The notes below the pieces were generated by a model. It saw nothing but the letters and a program-made list of their open reading frames with translations, had not been told where the DNA came from and did not search any database. A stretch of 56,149 nucleotides of DNA from Clostridiales bacterium (GTDB lineage: Bacteria > Bacillota > Clostridia > Oscillospirales > CAG-272): positions 199,987 to 256,135 of the forward strand of contig JAJQCT010000011.1 in the NCBI GenBank assembly GCA_021202555.1. The letters run 5' to 3'. The position numbers and the translations under genes are program-made. The first letter of the stretch is position 1. The number at the start of each line of letters is the position of its first letter. This document shows positions 1 to 8,085 of the stretch, piece after piece.

Positions 1-825
1 CCGACGCGCACGGGATATACATTCACCGGCTGGTATACGAGCATGACGGGCAATACGGTGTACGATTTCTCGTCCTCCGTCACCTCGGATCTGACCCTTT
101 ACGCGCACTGGTCGGCTAACGTCTACACTGTATCGTTTGACCTCAATTACGACGGTGCGACGGGAGCGCCGACAAGCCAGAGCGTAAGCTACGGCTCGAC
201 CGCTACGGCTCCCACTTCCCCGACACGCGACGGCTACACGTTCGCCGGCTGGTACACGAGCGCATCGGGCGGCTCCGCGTACAGCTTCTCGACGACTGTA
301 ACGGACGATATTACCCTTTACGCGCACTGGACTGAGGAAACTGCCTCGACGTACACGGTATCGTTTAACATGAACTATCCGTATATGCTTTCGGGCGCAT
401 CCAACGTCCCGTCAGATCAGACTGTTGAGGAGGGCGAATGCGCGACGGAGCCGACAGCTCCGACGCTCACGGGCTGCACGTTCCTCGGCTGGTACACAAG
501 CGCGTCGGACAGCGGCACGTTATATGATTTCTCGACGGCTGTGACTGAGGATGTCACACTTTACGCGCAGTGGCTGGTCAGCACATACACGGTATCGTTC
601 AATCTCTCCTACAGCGGCGGCACGGCGCCCTCAAGTCAGACGGTTCGCTACGGTCTGACTGTTACGGAGCCTGACGAGCCGACGCGCGACGGCTACACGT
701 TCCTCGGCTGGTATCTCGTTACTAACGCGAGCGAGCCTTACGACTTCTCGACTGCTGTGACGGAAAGCTTCGCGCTCTACGCGCAGTGGGAGGAAGTGGA
801 CAGCGGCACGGCGGCGTCCGAGTAA
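1..825 (+). CDS. InlB-type beta-repeat surface protein, 5' truncated
   Basis: The open frame enters from the left edge and stops at TAA 823-825. It consists only of about 70-residue Listeria-Bacteroides (InlB B / Flg_new) repeats: the end of one (nt 1-111), then three full copies (about 124-330, 352-573, 586-789). Each starts with YTVSF, has a DGYTFxGWYT core, and ends in TLYAHW or TLYAQW. In this family such repeats form stalks of secreted or wall-bound proteins; the export signal and any ligand domain would lie upstream. No LPXTG or SLH anchor is visible downstream either. The stop is followed in the same frame by a fifth repeat, so this end is probably the product of a nonsense change. The family is certain; the biological role is unknown. 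Confidence 0.85.
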   Translation, partial: PTRTGYTFTGWYTSMTGNTVYDFSSSVTSDLTLYAHWSANVYTVSFDLNYDGATGAPTSQSVSYGSTATAPTSPTRDGYTFAGWYTSASGGSAYSFSTTVTDDITLYAHWTEETASTYTVSFNMNYPYMLSGASNVPSDQTVEEGECATEPTAPTLTGCTFLGWYTSASDSGTLYDFSTAVTEDVTLYAQWLVSTYTVSFNLSYSGGTAPSSQTVRYGLTVTEPDEPTRDGYTFLGWYLVTNASEPYDFSTAVTESFALYAQWEEVDSGTAASE

Positions 826-1017
826 ACTGTGACGTTTGATTCAAACGGCGGCAGCGCGGTTTCATCGCAGACGGTCGATTCGGGCAGCACGGCGGCGGAG
901 CCGACAGCTCCGGCGCGCGACGGCTACACATTCGTGGGCTGGTATAACGGCAGCGCCGAATACTGCTTCGATATGCCGGTGACGTCGAATCTCACGCTCA
1001 CCGCAAAGTGGACATAA
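826..1017 (+). pseudogene. Fifth InlB-type repeat, cut off by an in-frame stop
   Basis: Directly after TAA 823-825 the same frame continues as a complete repeat (TVTFDSNGG near the start, GYTFVGWYNG, ending LTAKWT) and stops at 1015-1017. All upstream repeats begin with Tyr followed by TVSF; here the stop sits exactly where that Tyr codon (TAC or TAT) belongs, so one base change explains it. It is probably the original C-terminus, now untranslated unless there is readthrough or the base is a sequencing error. No start codon with a ribosome binding site is seen for separate translation. Confidence 0.75.
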
Positions 1018-1045
1018 GCATAGAAACGCACACAATAAGCATCAT

Positions 1046-1081
1046 AAAAAATACGGACTCGGTCTGAGTCCGTATTTTTTT
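1046..1081. terminator. Bidirectional terminator between the repeat protein and valS
   Basis: A perfect 15-bp stem, 1046-1060 paired with 1066-1080, has a 5-nt loop. An A-run on the left and a T-run on the right let it work in both directions, as expected between convergent genes. Confidence 0.9.
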
Positions 1082-1098
1082 GCCGCAGGAGCGCGGGA

Positions 1099-3762
1099 TT
1101 ATTTTATATCGGAAATTTCAGAAAGCGCGTCCAGAAGTCCCTGCTTTACGCTTTCGGCGTGAGCAAGCTTCTCACGCTCGCCCTCCACGACCTTCGCGGG
1201 CGCTTTTGAGAGAAATCCCTCGTTTGAAAGCTTCGCTTCGAGCCTCTTTATGTTTGCCTCGGTCGCTTCAAGTTCGGTCGAAAGGCGCTTTTTCTCGGCT
1301 TCGACGTCGATAAGCTCACCTGTGGGAATATAAACCGTCGCGAATGCCGTCACAATCTGCACAAACGAGCCGTCGGGCGCGGAATTTCGCACGCTTGTCT
1401 CGGATGCGGAGGCGAGCTTCACGAAAAACTGTCTCGTCTCATCCCCGAAAAGCTCCGGCGTCGGCGTTACAAAATAAATATGCGTCTTTTTTGACGGCGG
1501 AACATTCATTTCCGCGCGGCGCGAGCGTATCGCCGTTATTACCTCGACTACGGCGTCAATCTCGGACTCGGCGTCGGCGAACACAAGCTCCTCCTCGTAT
1601 TCGGGATAGGGCGATACCATTATCGACTCGGCGTCTCCTTCAAGGCGCGGCATAGAGGTGAAAATTTCCTCTGTTATGAACGGGATGAACGGGTGAAGCA
1701 TTTTGAGCGTTCCCGTCAGCACATACGCAATCGTGTTCTGCGTCACGGCATTCTCGCGCGCGCCGGTCACCGTTTCCCGTGACGCGGACGAGAGGGACGG
1801 CTTTGAAAGCTCGATATACCAGTCGCAGAATATATCCCACACAAAATCGTAGAGATTCGAGAGCGCCGCGCCAAGCTCGTATCTTTCAGTCGCGGATATG
1901 ACATCCCCGATAGTCTTTTCGTATTTTGTCAGAATCCACTTGTCCTTTTGCGCGAGGGATGACGGGTCAGGCTTTTCGATTTTCTCGATATCGAGATTCA
2001 GAAGCATGAACCGCGCCGCGTTCCAGAGCTTGTTTGCAAAATTTCTCGCCGCCTCGATTTTCTCGTCCGAAAATCTCATGTCGTTTCCGGGGGAATTTCC
2101 CGTGACGAGCGAAAATCTAAGGGCGTCGGCGCCGTATTTGTCGATTATTTCAAGCGGGTCGATTCCGTTTCCGAGCGATTTCGACATTTTGCGCCCCTCG
2201 GCATCGCGCACCAGCCCGTGGATAAGCACCGTTTCAAACGGCGATTTGCCCGTGTACTCAAGCCCCGAGAATATCATTCTCGACACCCAGAAGGTGATGA
2301 TGTCGTACCCGGTGACGAGGGTTGTCGTCGGATAGAAGCGCTCAAGGTCGTCTGTTTTGTCAGGCCAGCCGAGAGTTGAGAACGGCCAGAGCGCAGATGA
2401 GAACCATGTGTCGAGCGTGTCGGGATCCTGACGCATTTCACGTCCGCAGACGGGGCATTTTGCGCTCTCTTCCGCCGTCACCGTCATCTCCCCACACTCG
2501 TCGCAGTAGAATACGGGTATTCTGTGTCCCCACCAGAGCTGACGCGATATGCACCAGTCCTGCGTGTTCTCCATCCAGTTGAAATAGTTCTTTTCAAATC
2601 TTTCGGGAATGAATTTCGTCTTGCCCGAACGGACGGCTTCAATCGCGGGCTTTGCAAGCGGCTCCATCTTAACGAACCACTGAAGGCTCACCATCGGCTC
2701 GATTGTCGTTCCGCAGCGGTAGCAGGTGCCGACCTCGTGCGTCAGATTTTCGATTCCGACAAGGTATCCGCCCTCCTCAAGGTCATGCACGATGGCGCGT
2801 CTTGCCTCGTATCTGTCCATTCCAGCGTATTTCGGGTAATTATCCGTTATCTTCGCGTCCTCGGTGAGCATGACCTCCATCGGAAGATGACACCTCCTTC
2901 CGACCTCGAAGTCGTTCGGGTCGTGCGCGGGCGTAATTTTCACGCAGCCCGTTCCCTTGTCGAGCTTTGCGTGCTCATCGGCTACAATCGGGATGCGGCG
3001 TCCGACAAGCGGAAGCACGCAGTACTGTCCTATAAGGGATTTGTATCGCTCGTCCTCGGGATTGACGGCGACGGCGGTATCTCCGAGAAGCGTTTCGGGT
3101 CTTGTCGTCGCGACCTCGACATATCCGCCGCCGCCCACGAGCGGATAGCGGATGTGCCAGAAATGACCGTGCTGCTCCTCGTAATTGACCTCGGCATTTG
3201 AAATAGACGTTTTGCAGTGCGGACACCAGTTTATGATTCTCTCGCCGCGGTAAATCAGCCCCTTTTCGTAAAGGCGGCAGAACACCTCGCGCACGGCGCG
3301 CGAGCAGCCCTCGTCAAGCGTGAATCTCTCGCGGCTCCAATCGCACGACGAGCCGATTTTGCGAAGCTGCTGTGTGATTTTGCCCCCGTAAAGGCGCCGC
3401 CATTCCCAAGCGCGGTCAAGAAATTTCTCGCGCCCTATATCCTCCTTTGTCAGTCCCTCCTCTCGCATCTTCTCGACGATTTTCGCCTCCGTCGCAATCG
3501 ATGCGTGATCCGTTCCGGGTACCCAGAGCGTGTCGTATCCGCGCATTCTGTAGTAGCGCGTCAGAATATCCTGAAGCGTGTTGTCGAGCGCGTGTCCCAT
3601 GTGAAGCTGCCCTGTGATGTTCGGCGGCGGCATGACGATTGAAAATCTGGGCTTGCCACGCCTTTCCTCCGACGGCGCGAAATATCCCTTTTCGCTCCAT
3701 TCGGCGTACAGTCTCTCCTCAAAATCCCGCGGAGAATATGATTTCGGAAGTTCCTTTCGCAT
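1099..3762 (-). CDS. valS: Valyl-tRNA synthetase
   Basis: Class I synthetase that charges tRNA-Val in the cytoplasm; 887 residues, the usual length. Visible: PPPNITGQLHMGHAL with the HIGH-type motif HMGH at about 54-57, a CP1 editing domain with TTRPETLLGDTAVAV, a CxxC pair cluster at about 420-440, the KMSKS loop at 525-529, and a C-terminal coiled arm rich in Lys and Glu. The start chosen is ATG at 3762, with GGAGG 9 bases upstream; a longer frame exists but has no ribosome binding site. It is preceded by a T-box leader and its own promoter, and ends at a terminator shared with the convergent repeat-protein gene. Confidence 0.97.
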   Translation of the reverse strand: MRKELPKSYSPRDFEERLYAEWSEKGYFAPSEERRGKPRFSIVMPPPNITGQLHMGHALDNTLQDILTRYYRMRGYDTLWVPGTDHASIATEAKIVEKMREEGLTKEDIGREKFLDRAWEWRRLYGGKITQQLRKIGSSCDWSRERFTLDEGCSRAVREVFCRLYEKGLIYRGERIINWCPHCKTSISNAEVNYEEQHGHFWHIRYPLVGGGGYVEVATTRPETLLGDTAVAVNPEDERYKSLIGQYCVLPLVGRRIPIVADEHAKLDKGTGCVKITPAHDPNDFEVGRRCHLPMEVMLTEDAKITDNYPKYAGMDRYEARRAIVHDLEEGGYLVGIENLTHEVGTCYRCGTTIEPMVSLQWFVKMEPLAKPAIEAVRSGKTKFIPERFEKNYFNWMENTQDWCISRQLWWGHRIPVFYCDECGEMTVTAEESAKCPVCGREMRQDPDTLDTWFSSALWPFSTLGWPDKTDDLERFYPTTTLVTGYDIITFWVSRMIFSGLEYTGKSPFETVLIHGLVRDAEGRKMSKSLGNGIDPLEIIDKYGADALRFSLVTGNSPGNDMRFSDEKIEAARNFANKLWNAARFMLLNLDIEKIEKPDPSSLAQKDKWILTKYEKTIGDVISATERYELGAALSNLYDFVWDIFCDWYIELSKPSLSSASRETVTGARENAVTQNTIAYVLTGTLKMLHPFIPFITEEIFTSMPRLEGDAESIMVSPYPEYEEELVFADAESEIDAVVEVITAIRSRRAEMNVPPSKKTHIYFVTPTPELFGDETRQFFVKLASASETSVRNSAPDGSFVQIVTAFATVYIPTGELIDVEAEKKRLSTELEATEANIKRLEAKLSNEGFLSKAPAKVVEGEREKLAHAESVKQGLLDALSEISDIK

Positions 3763-3792
3763 TATACTTTCCTCCAAATAAAAAATTATCGC

Positions 3793-4010
3793 AAAAAACA
3801 AAATCCGCGCCCCGAAAACAGGACGCGGACGCGCGGTACCACCTGAATTTGCGGCGCAAAAAAACGCCGCACTCTCTTTCGTGATTAACGCTCACACACG
3901 CTGCGGACTACTTTATTTTCACCCGCAGGGCTCGGCGGCGACCTTCCAAGACATCACGGCATCGGACTTTCACCGTCTCCGATTCGCTTTGCCCGTGAAA
4001 ATTGCACTGC
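3793..4010 (-). promoter_or_regulatory. T-box leader of valS
   Basis: Read on the minus strand, the T-box GGTGGTACCGCGC (3843-3831) is preceded by AAAGAGAGTGCGGC and a GC stem. It is followed by a terminator, 3829-3821 with 3813-3804, then T-rich sequence. Upstream lie a stem with the GGTGAAAGTCC distal-loop sequence and GGAAGGTCGCC. That last block contains GTC (3942-3940), a valine codon and the likely specifier. Uncharged tRNA-Val should stabilise the antiterminator and allow valS transcription. The T-box and terminator are clear; the specifier assignment is inference. Confidence 0.9.
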
Positions 4011-4040
4011 ATGGTGCACTGCACCACAAATATTGCACTG

Positions 4041-4272
4041 CACCGTGAATATTTTTTCAAGTCTGTGATTTGAAAAAATATTCATCGACTTCCGATACGA
4101 ATCTTTGATTCGTATCGGAATGTCTTGTACTCCTCCGTGTCATAGCCTTTATTATATTAAATTACAAATAGAACGCTGACTCGCAAATATTCGCTGCTTG
4201 CAGCGAATATTTGACAGACTTACATGATGAATCTATGATTCATCATGTAATGTCTTTGAATCTATGATTCAT
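4041..4272 (-). repeat. Composite hairpin array in the valS leader
   Basis: Five inverted repeats fill the gap between the valS promoter and the T-box. Two are 38-nt hairpins of one design: 4087-4124 (arms 4090-4103 and 4107-4120) and 4217-4254 (arms 4220-4233 and 4237-4250). Each has 14-bp perfect arms, a 3-nt loop, GAC/GTC at the base and one unpaired base. Two others (4046-4084, 4184-4213) are AT-rich and carry AATATT or AAATATT near the base. A short one is at 4257-4271. Arm sequences of the two 38-nt units differ almost completely between their fixed ends, yet both remain perfect palindromes. Related arrays are at 7732-7912, 34267-34341 and 35016-35251. Confidence 0.85.
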
Positions 4273-4277
4273 ACATT

Positions 4278-4306
4278 AATCTATCATATAATGCGCGGAA
4301 TGTCAA
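4278..4306 (-). promoter_or_regulatory. Sigma-A promoter of valS
   Basis: On the minus strand: TTGACA (4306-4301), a 17-nt spacer, and TAGATT (4283-4278). Transcription would start near 4270, so the hairpin array and the T-box would form a 5' leader of about 500 nt. Confidence 0.7.
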
Positions 4307-4338
4307 GCGCAAAATGTAAATTCTGAGTCCCGCCGCGC

Positions 4339-5997
4339 TTACTTTTTGTATCCGTCCTTCAGACCCACAACGCGGTTATATGTGTTCGGCTTTTTCGTGT
4401 CGCGGACAAAGTATCCGTTTCTCACAAACTGGTACCTTTCATTGCTCGTGTCGTTTTCAAGCGATTTTTCGAGCCGGCAGCCCGTGTGCTTCACGGCGGA
4501 GTCAGGATTTATGTGATTTACATATTCCTCTGACGGAATCTCGTTCATGTTGCGCGTATCGAAGAGCTTATCGTAGTATATCACGTCGGCGGCGACTGAT
4601 TCGGGAACGGAAACCCAGTGAATTGTCCCCTTTATCTTTCTGCCGTCCTCGGGCATACCGCATCCCGTTATAAGATCCGCCGTGCAGTGTACGGCGGCGA
4701 CATTTCCGTCCTCGTCAGTCTCGCACGAGACGTATTTTATGATATAGCTCCCCATCAGGCGCACCTCGCCGTCGGGCTTGAGCCTATAAAACTTCGGCGG
4801 CGGCGTGAGGCTGAAATCCCCGCGCTCAATATAAATCTCGCGGGTGAACGCGACGCGCCTTGTGCCGGCGCTCTCGTCAAGCGGATTGTTCGGAAGCTCG
4901 AAATGCTCAATTTTATCGTCAGGGAAATTGTCAATGACAACGCGAAGCGGGTCGATTACGGCAATTCTTCTTGTCGCCTTGGCGGACAAATCCTCGCGCA
5001 CGCAGTGTTCGAGCAGCTCAAGCTCCGCCATGCTGTCAACCTTTGCAACGCCGACGCGGTCGATGAAATCGAGTATCGATGCGGGCGTGTAGCCGCGTCT
5101 GCGAAGCCCGCAGAGCGTGGGCATTCGCGGGTCGTCCCAGCCGTCAACGATTTCGTTTTCGACAAGATAGCGCAGAAAGCGCTTTGACATGACGGTGTAG
5201 GTGAGATTCAGGCGCGCGAACTCTATCTGACGCGGGATAACGGTCGTGTCCATGTACGGCGCGGTATGCTCGATTACCCAGTCGTAAAGCGGGCGGTGAA
5301 TTTCATATTCGAGCGAGCAGAGCGAGTGAGTAACGCCCTCGATGAAATCCTGTATCGGATGCGCGAGGTCGTACATCGGGAAAATGCACCAGCTCGTCCC
5401 CTGCCTATGATGACTGATATAGCGTATTCTGTAAAGCACGGGGTCGCGAAGATTGAAATTTCCCGATTCAAGGTCGATTTTCGCGCGAAGCGTGTATTTT
5501 CCCTCGGGAAATTCGCCTGCCCTCATGCGGCGGAAAAGATCGAGGCTTTCTTCCTTCGGTCTGTCGCGGTAGGGCGATACCGCCGGGTGCGTGAGGTCGC
5601 CGCGGTAGCTCGCGAATTCCTCCGCGGAAAGCTCGCAGACGTATGCATACCCGTCCTCGATGAGATGACAAGCAAGCTCGTAGGTCTTTTCGAAATAGTC
5701 CGAGCCGTAATAAAATCTGTCCTCCCAGTCAAATCCGAGCCAGTGTATATCCTCTTTTATCGCATCGACGTACTCGGTGTCCTCCTTTGTCGGATTCGTG
5801 TCGTCCATGCGCAGATTGCACCTGCCGCCGTACTTTTTCGCTGTGCCGAAATCGATTATGAGCGCCTTGCAGTGCCCGATGTGAAGATAGCCGTTCGGCT
5901 CGGGCGGAAAGCGCGTGTGAATTTCGTCGGGAGTATATTTTCCCGCCGCGATGTCGGCGTCAATCGCCTCGTGAATAAAATTTTCGCTGTTACCCAT
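4339..5997 (-). CDS. glnS: Glutaminyl-tRNA synthetase
   Basis: Class Ib synthetase charging tRNA-Gln directly; 552 residues, normal for bacterial GlnRS. Seen: FPPEPNGYLHIGH with HIGH at 39-42, the GlnRS-type RMDDTNP (63-69) that distinguishes it from GluRS (IEDTD), the KMSKS variant VMSKR at 269-273, and a C-terminal all-beta anticodon-binding region. The start ATG at 5997 follows the gltX stop by one base, so both are co-transcribed and probably coupled. Most Firmicutes make Gln-tRNA by GluRS plus GatCAB transamidation, so a GlnRS gene suggests an acquired direct route. No terminator is evident after it. Confidence 0.96.
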   Translation of the reverse strand: MGNSENFIHEAIDADIAAGKYTPDEIHTRFPPEPNGYLHIGHCKALIIDFGTAKKYGGRCNLRMDDTNPTKEDTEYVDAIKEDIHWLGFDWEDRFYYGSDYFEKTYELACHLIEDGYAYVCELSAEEFASYRGDLTHPAVSPYRDRPKEESLDLFRRMRAGEFPEGKYTLRAKIDLESGNFNLRDPVLYRIRYISHHRQGTSWCIFPMYDLAHPIQDFIEGVTHSLCSLEYEIHRPLYDWVIEHTAPYMDTTVIPRQIEFARLNLTYTVMSKRFLRYLVENEIVDGWDDPRMPTLCGLRRRGYTPASILDFIDRVGVAKVDSMAELELLEHCVREDLSAKATRRIAVIDPLRVVIDNFPDDKIEHFELPNNPLDESAGTRRVAFTREIYIERGDFSLTPPPKFYRLKPDGEVRLMGSYIIKYVSCETDEDGNVAAVHCTADLITGCGMPEDGRKIKGTIHWVSVPESVAADVIYYDKLFDTRNMNEIPSEEYVNHINPDSAVKHTGCRLEKSLENDTSNERYQFVRNGYFVRDTKKPNTYNRVVGLKDGYKK

Positions 5998-5998
5998 G

Positions 5999-7690
5999 TC
6001 ACACCTCCGGGTTTACACTTGATATTGCCGCTTTCATTGACGATAAGCGTAAAATAACCGCATTTTTTCCTATAATGTGCATAAACGTGTAAAGGTCGGG
6101 AGAATTGAGCCGTCCCGTCACGGCGACGCGGAGCATCATGCTCACGTCGGCGATGCTCCCCTTGTATGCGTCGGGGTTCGCGCGGTATTCCTTCATGTCG
6201 GGACAGTAGCCGAGCGGCGCGCCGATTTTCTTGATTTTCTCAAACCATGCGTTCATGTCGTCGCCCTCGTCGTATGAGGCAGCAAATGCGTCAATTACGG
6301 ATATCACGTCGCCTATATCCGTTCCCTCGGGATATTTGTCGGAAATGCGGAACGTCTCATCGTAAAACATCGACATGAAATCGACAAGCTCGACCCATGT
6401 GCCGTAGTCCTTGCGCGGCTTTTTGCCGCCGCGCCCGATTGAGATTATCGCCTTCGCGAAATTCTCGTCGCCTGAAAGAAGGGACGCGAAATCCGGGCGA
6501 TATTCGCCCGCCCACTCTGTGAGTGCACTGTAGATATAATCGGACGACATACGTGAGACGACCTCGCGCGAAACGTCGTCAAGCTTTTTTATATCGAAAA
6601 GGCAGCCCGACACGCTCATTTTCTTTACGCTGAACGGGAAATCGCGGTACGATTTGTCGCGGTTCTGCGCGCGCCATTCCTCGTAATTTGAATTGAGAAG
6701 CGTCATAACGTACTCCGTTACAGCCGCGGGATCATACCCGAGACGCTTGTAATCGTCCATGTTCGCGCCCATGTCGCGCTTTGAAAGCTTCTTTTTGCTC
6801 CCGTCGGGGTCAAGCTTCATGAGCTGCGAGATGTGCATATATTTCGGCGCGCGCCATCCGAGATAGCGGAAGAGCATCAGGTGCTTCGGCAGGCTCGGCA
6901 GCCATTCCTCGCCCCTTATGACGTGCGTCGTTCTCATGAGATGATCATCGACGACGTGCGCGAAATGATACGTCGGAACGCCGTCGGATTTCAGAAGCAC
7001 GAAATCCTCGTCGTTTTCGGGAAGCAGAAGCGCGCCGCGCACAAGGTCTGTGAATTTGATTTTTCTCTCGCCGTCGCCGTCCGCCAGAACGTAAAGGGCG
7101 AATTTGTGTCCCGCAGCAAGCTCGCGCTCGACGTACTCGACTGTAAACTCGCGCTGCTTTAACATCGCCTCGCGCCTCGCCTCTGCGTCGCGCTCCCAAT
7201 CGACTGATTTGATTTCAGCCTTTTTGTCGGCTGTGTTTATCGCATCAAGCTCCTCGTCAGTCGAAAATACGGGATACGCCCTTCCGGACGCGACGAGAAG
7301 CTTCGCAAAAACGTGATAAATATCGACGCGGCGGCTCTGCCTGTAGGGACCGTAGGCTCCAACCTCTCCCGTTGCCGTCTCTCCCTCGTCAAATTCGACG
7401 CCGTAGTGCGACAGCGTGCGGACGAGCGCGTCAGCCGCGCCCTCGACCTCGCGGCGAGAATCCGTATCCTCAATCCGAAGATAAAAAACGCCGCCTGACC
7501 TGTGCGCGAGACGTTCCCCCGCCATGACAGGGAAAAATCCGCCGAAATGGACAAATCCCGTCGGACTGGGGGCGAATCGCGCCACGACAGCCCCGTCGGG
7601 GAGATTTCTTTCGGGATATTTCGCTTCAAGCTCCTTCGCCGTCATTTTTACGTCGGGAAAAAGCAGCTCGGATAAATAATTGTAGTCCAT
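5999..7690 (-). CDS. gltX: Glutamyl-tRNA synthetase
   Basis: Class Ib synthetase for tRNA-Glu. Visible: RFAPSPTGFVHFGG (HIGH-type motif as HFGG), YLRIEDTDSRR, and the KMSKS-type KLSKR about 300 residues in. At 563 residues it is longer than typical GluRS (about 480), with an extended C-terminal half. Start choice: the frame opens at ATG 7729, but that codon lies two bases from a stable hairpin and has no ribosome binding site. ATG 7690 has GGTGG five bases upstream and gives the MDYNYLSELLFP N-terminus typical of clostridial homologues as I recall them. First gene of gltX-glnS, behind a consensus promoter and a hairpin-rich leader. Confidence 0.93.
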   Translation of the reverse strand: MDYNYLSELLFPDVKMTAKELEAKYPERNLPDGAVVARFAPSPTGFVHFGGFFPVMAGERLAHRSGGVFYLRIEDTDSRREVEGAADALVRTLSHYGVEFDEGETATGEVGAYGPYRQSRRVDIYHVFAKLLVASGRAYPVFSTDEELDAINTADKKAEIKSVDWERDAEARREAMLKQREFTVEYVERELAAGHKFALYVLADGDGERKIKFTDLVRGALLLPENDEDFVLLKSDGVPTYHFAHVVDDHLMRTTHVIRGEEWLPSLPKHLMLFRYLGWRAPKYMHISQLMKLDPDGSKKKLSKRDMGANMDDYKRLGYDPAAVTEYVMTLLNSNYEEWRAQNRDKSYRDFPFSVKKMSVSGCLFDIKKLDDVSREVVSRMSSDYIYSALTEWAGEYRPDFASLLSGDENFAKAIISIGRGGKKPRKDYGTWVELVDFMSMFYDETFRISDKYPEGTDIGDVISVIDAFAASYDEGDDMNAWFEKIKKIGAPLGYCPDMKEYRANPDAYKGSIADVSMMLRVAVTGRLNSPDLYTFMHIIGKNAVILRLSSMKAAISSVNPEV

Positions 7691-7731
7691 AAAATCCACC
7701 ATGCTTTGTGTTTTGAAAAATTTATTCATCT

Positions 7732-7912
7732 AACTTGAACAACAGGGCTATGCCTTGTTGTTCAATGTTATTACATCATATCGGGCAGTGTACCCGTGAA
7801 TATTGACGACTTCCATTGTGAACCGAAGGGGCACAATGGAACGTCTTCAAATCTATGATTTGAAATCATATTCATAGACTTGAGAAATGGGCTGTGCCCA
7901 TTTCTCAATGTC
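7732..7912 (-). repeat. Composite hairpin array in the gltX-glnS leader
   Basis: Three hairpins of the shared design: 7732-7769 (14-nt arms, one G-U pair), 7808-7845 (14-nt arms, two internal mismatches) and 7877-7912 (13-bp perfect arms, 36 nt in all). A shorter one is at 7846-7864. Between the first two, the minus strand reads AATATTCACGGGTACACTGC, which closely matches a segment upstream of the topoisomerase gene at 35214-35235. Arms differ between units, but unit length, 3-nt loop, unpaired base and base-pair trio are kept. The array starts at the predicted transcription start of gltX and ends just before the upstream ATG. Confidence 0.85.
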
Positions 7913-7914
7913 TT

Positions 7915-7943
7915 ATTATAGCATATGCCCGCTGCTTTGTCAA
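7915..7943 (-). promoter_or_regulatory. Consensus sigma-A promoter of gltX-glnS
   Basis: On the minus strand: TTGACA (7943-7938), 17-nt spacer, TATAAT (7920-7915). Both hexamers are perfect. The transcript would begin within the first hairpin of the adjacent array. Confidence 0.85.
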
Positions 7944-8021
7944 ATTATTTTGAGAAAGCTCAGCTTATGTGCGAAAGCCTCCGTAAGTGTCTCATCACAT
8001 AAGCGAATTTACAAAAAGTAC

Positions 8022-8050
8022 TTGCGGATTTCATCGGAATGTGGTATCAT
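8022..8050 (+). promoter_or_regulatory. Sigma-A promoter of the FGGY kinase gene
   Basis: TTGCGG (8022-8027), 17-nt spacer, TATCAT (8045-8050), about 20 bases before the ribosome binding site GGAGG at 8073-8077. Confidence 0.6.
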
Positions 8051-8085
8051 ATTATAAAATCTATACTGCAATGGAGGCAGTTATC

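Noticed and set aside
3950-4000. FMN or cobalamin riboswitch, suggested by GGTGAAAGTCC
   Set aside because: The rest of the leader carries the T-box sequence, an antiterminator and a terminator directly before valS. The GGTGAAAG stretch also fits the distal loop of T-box stem I.
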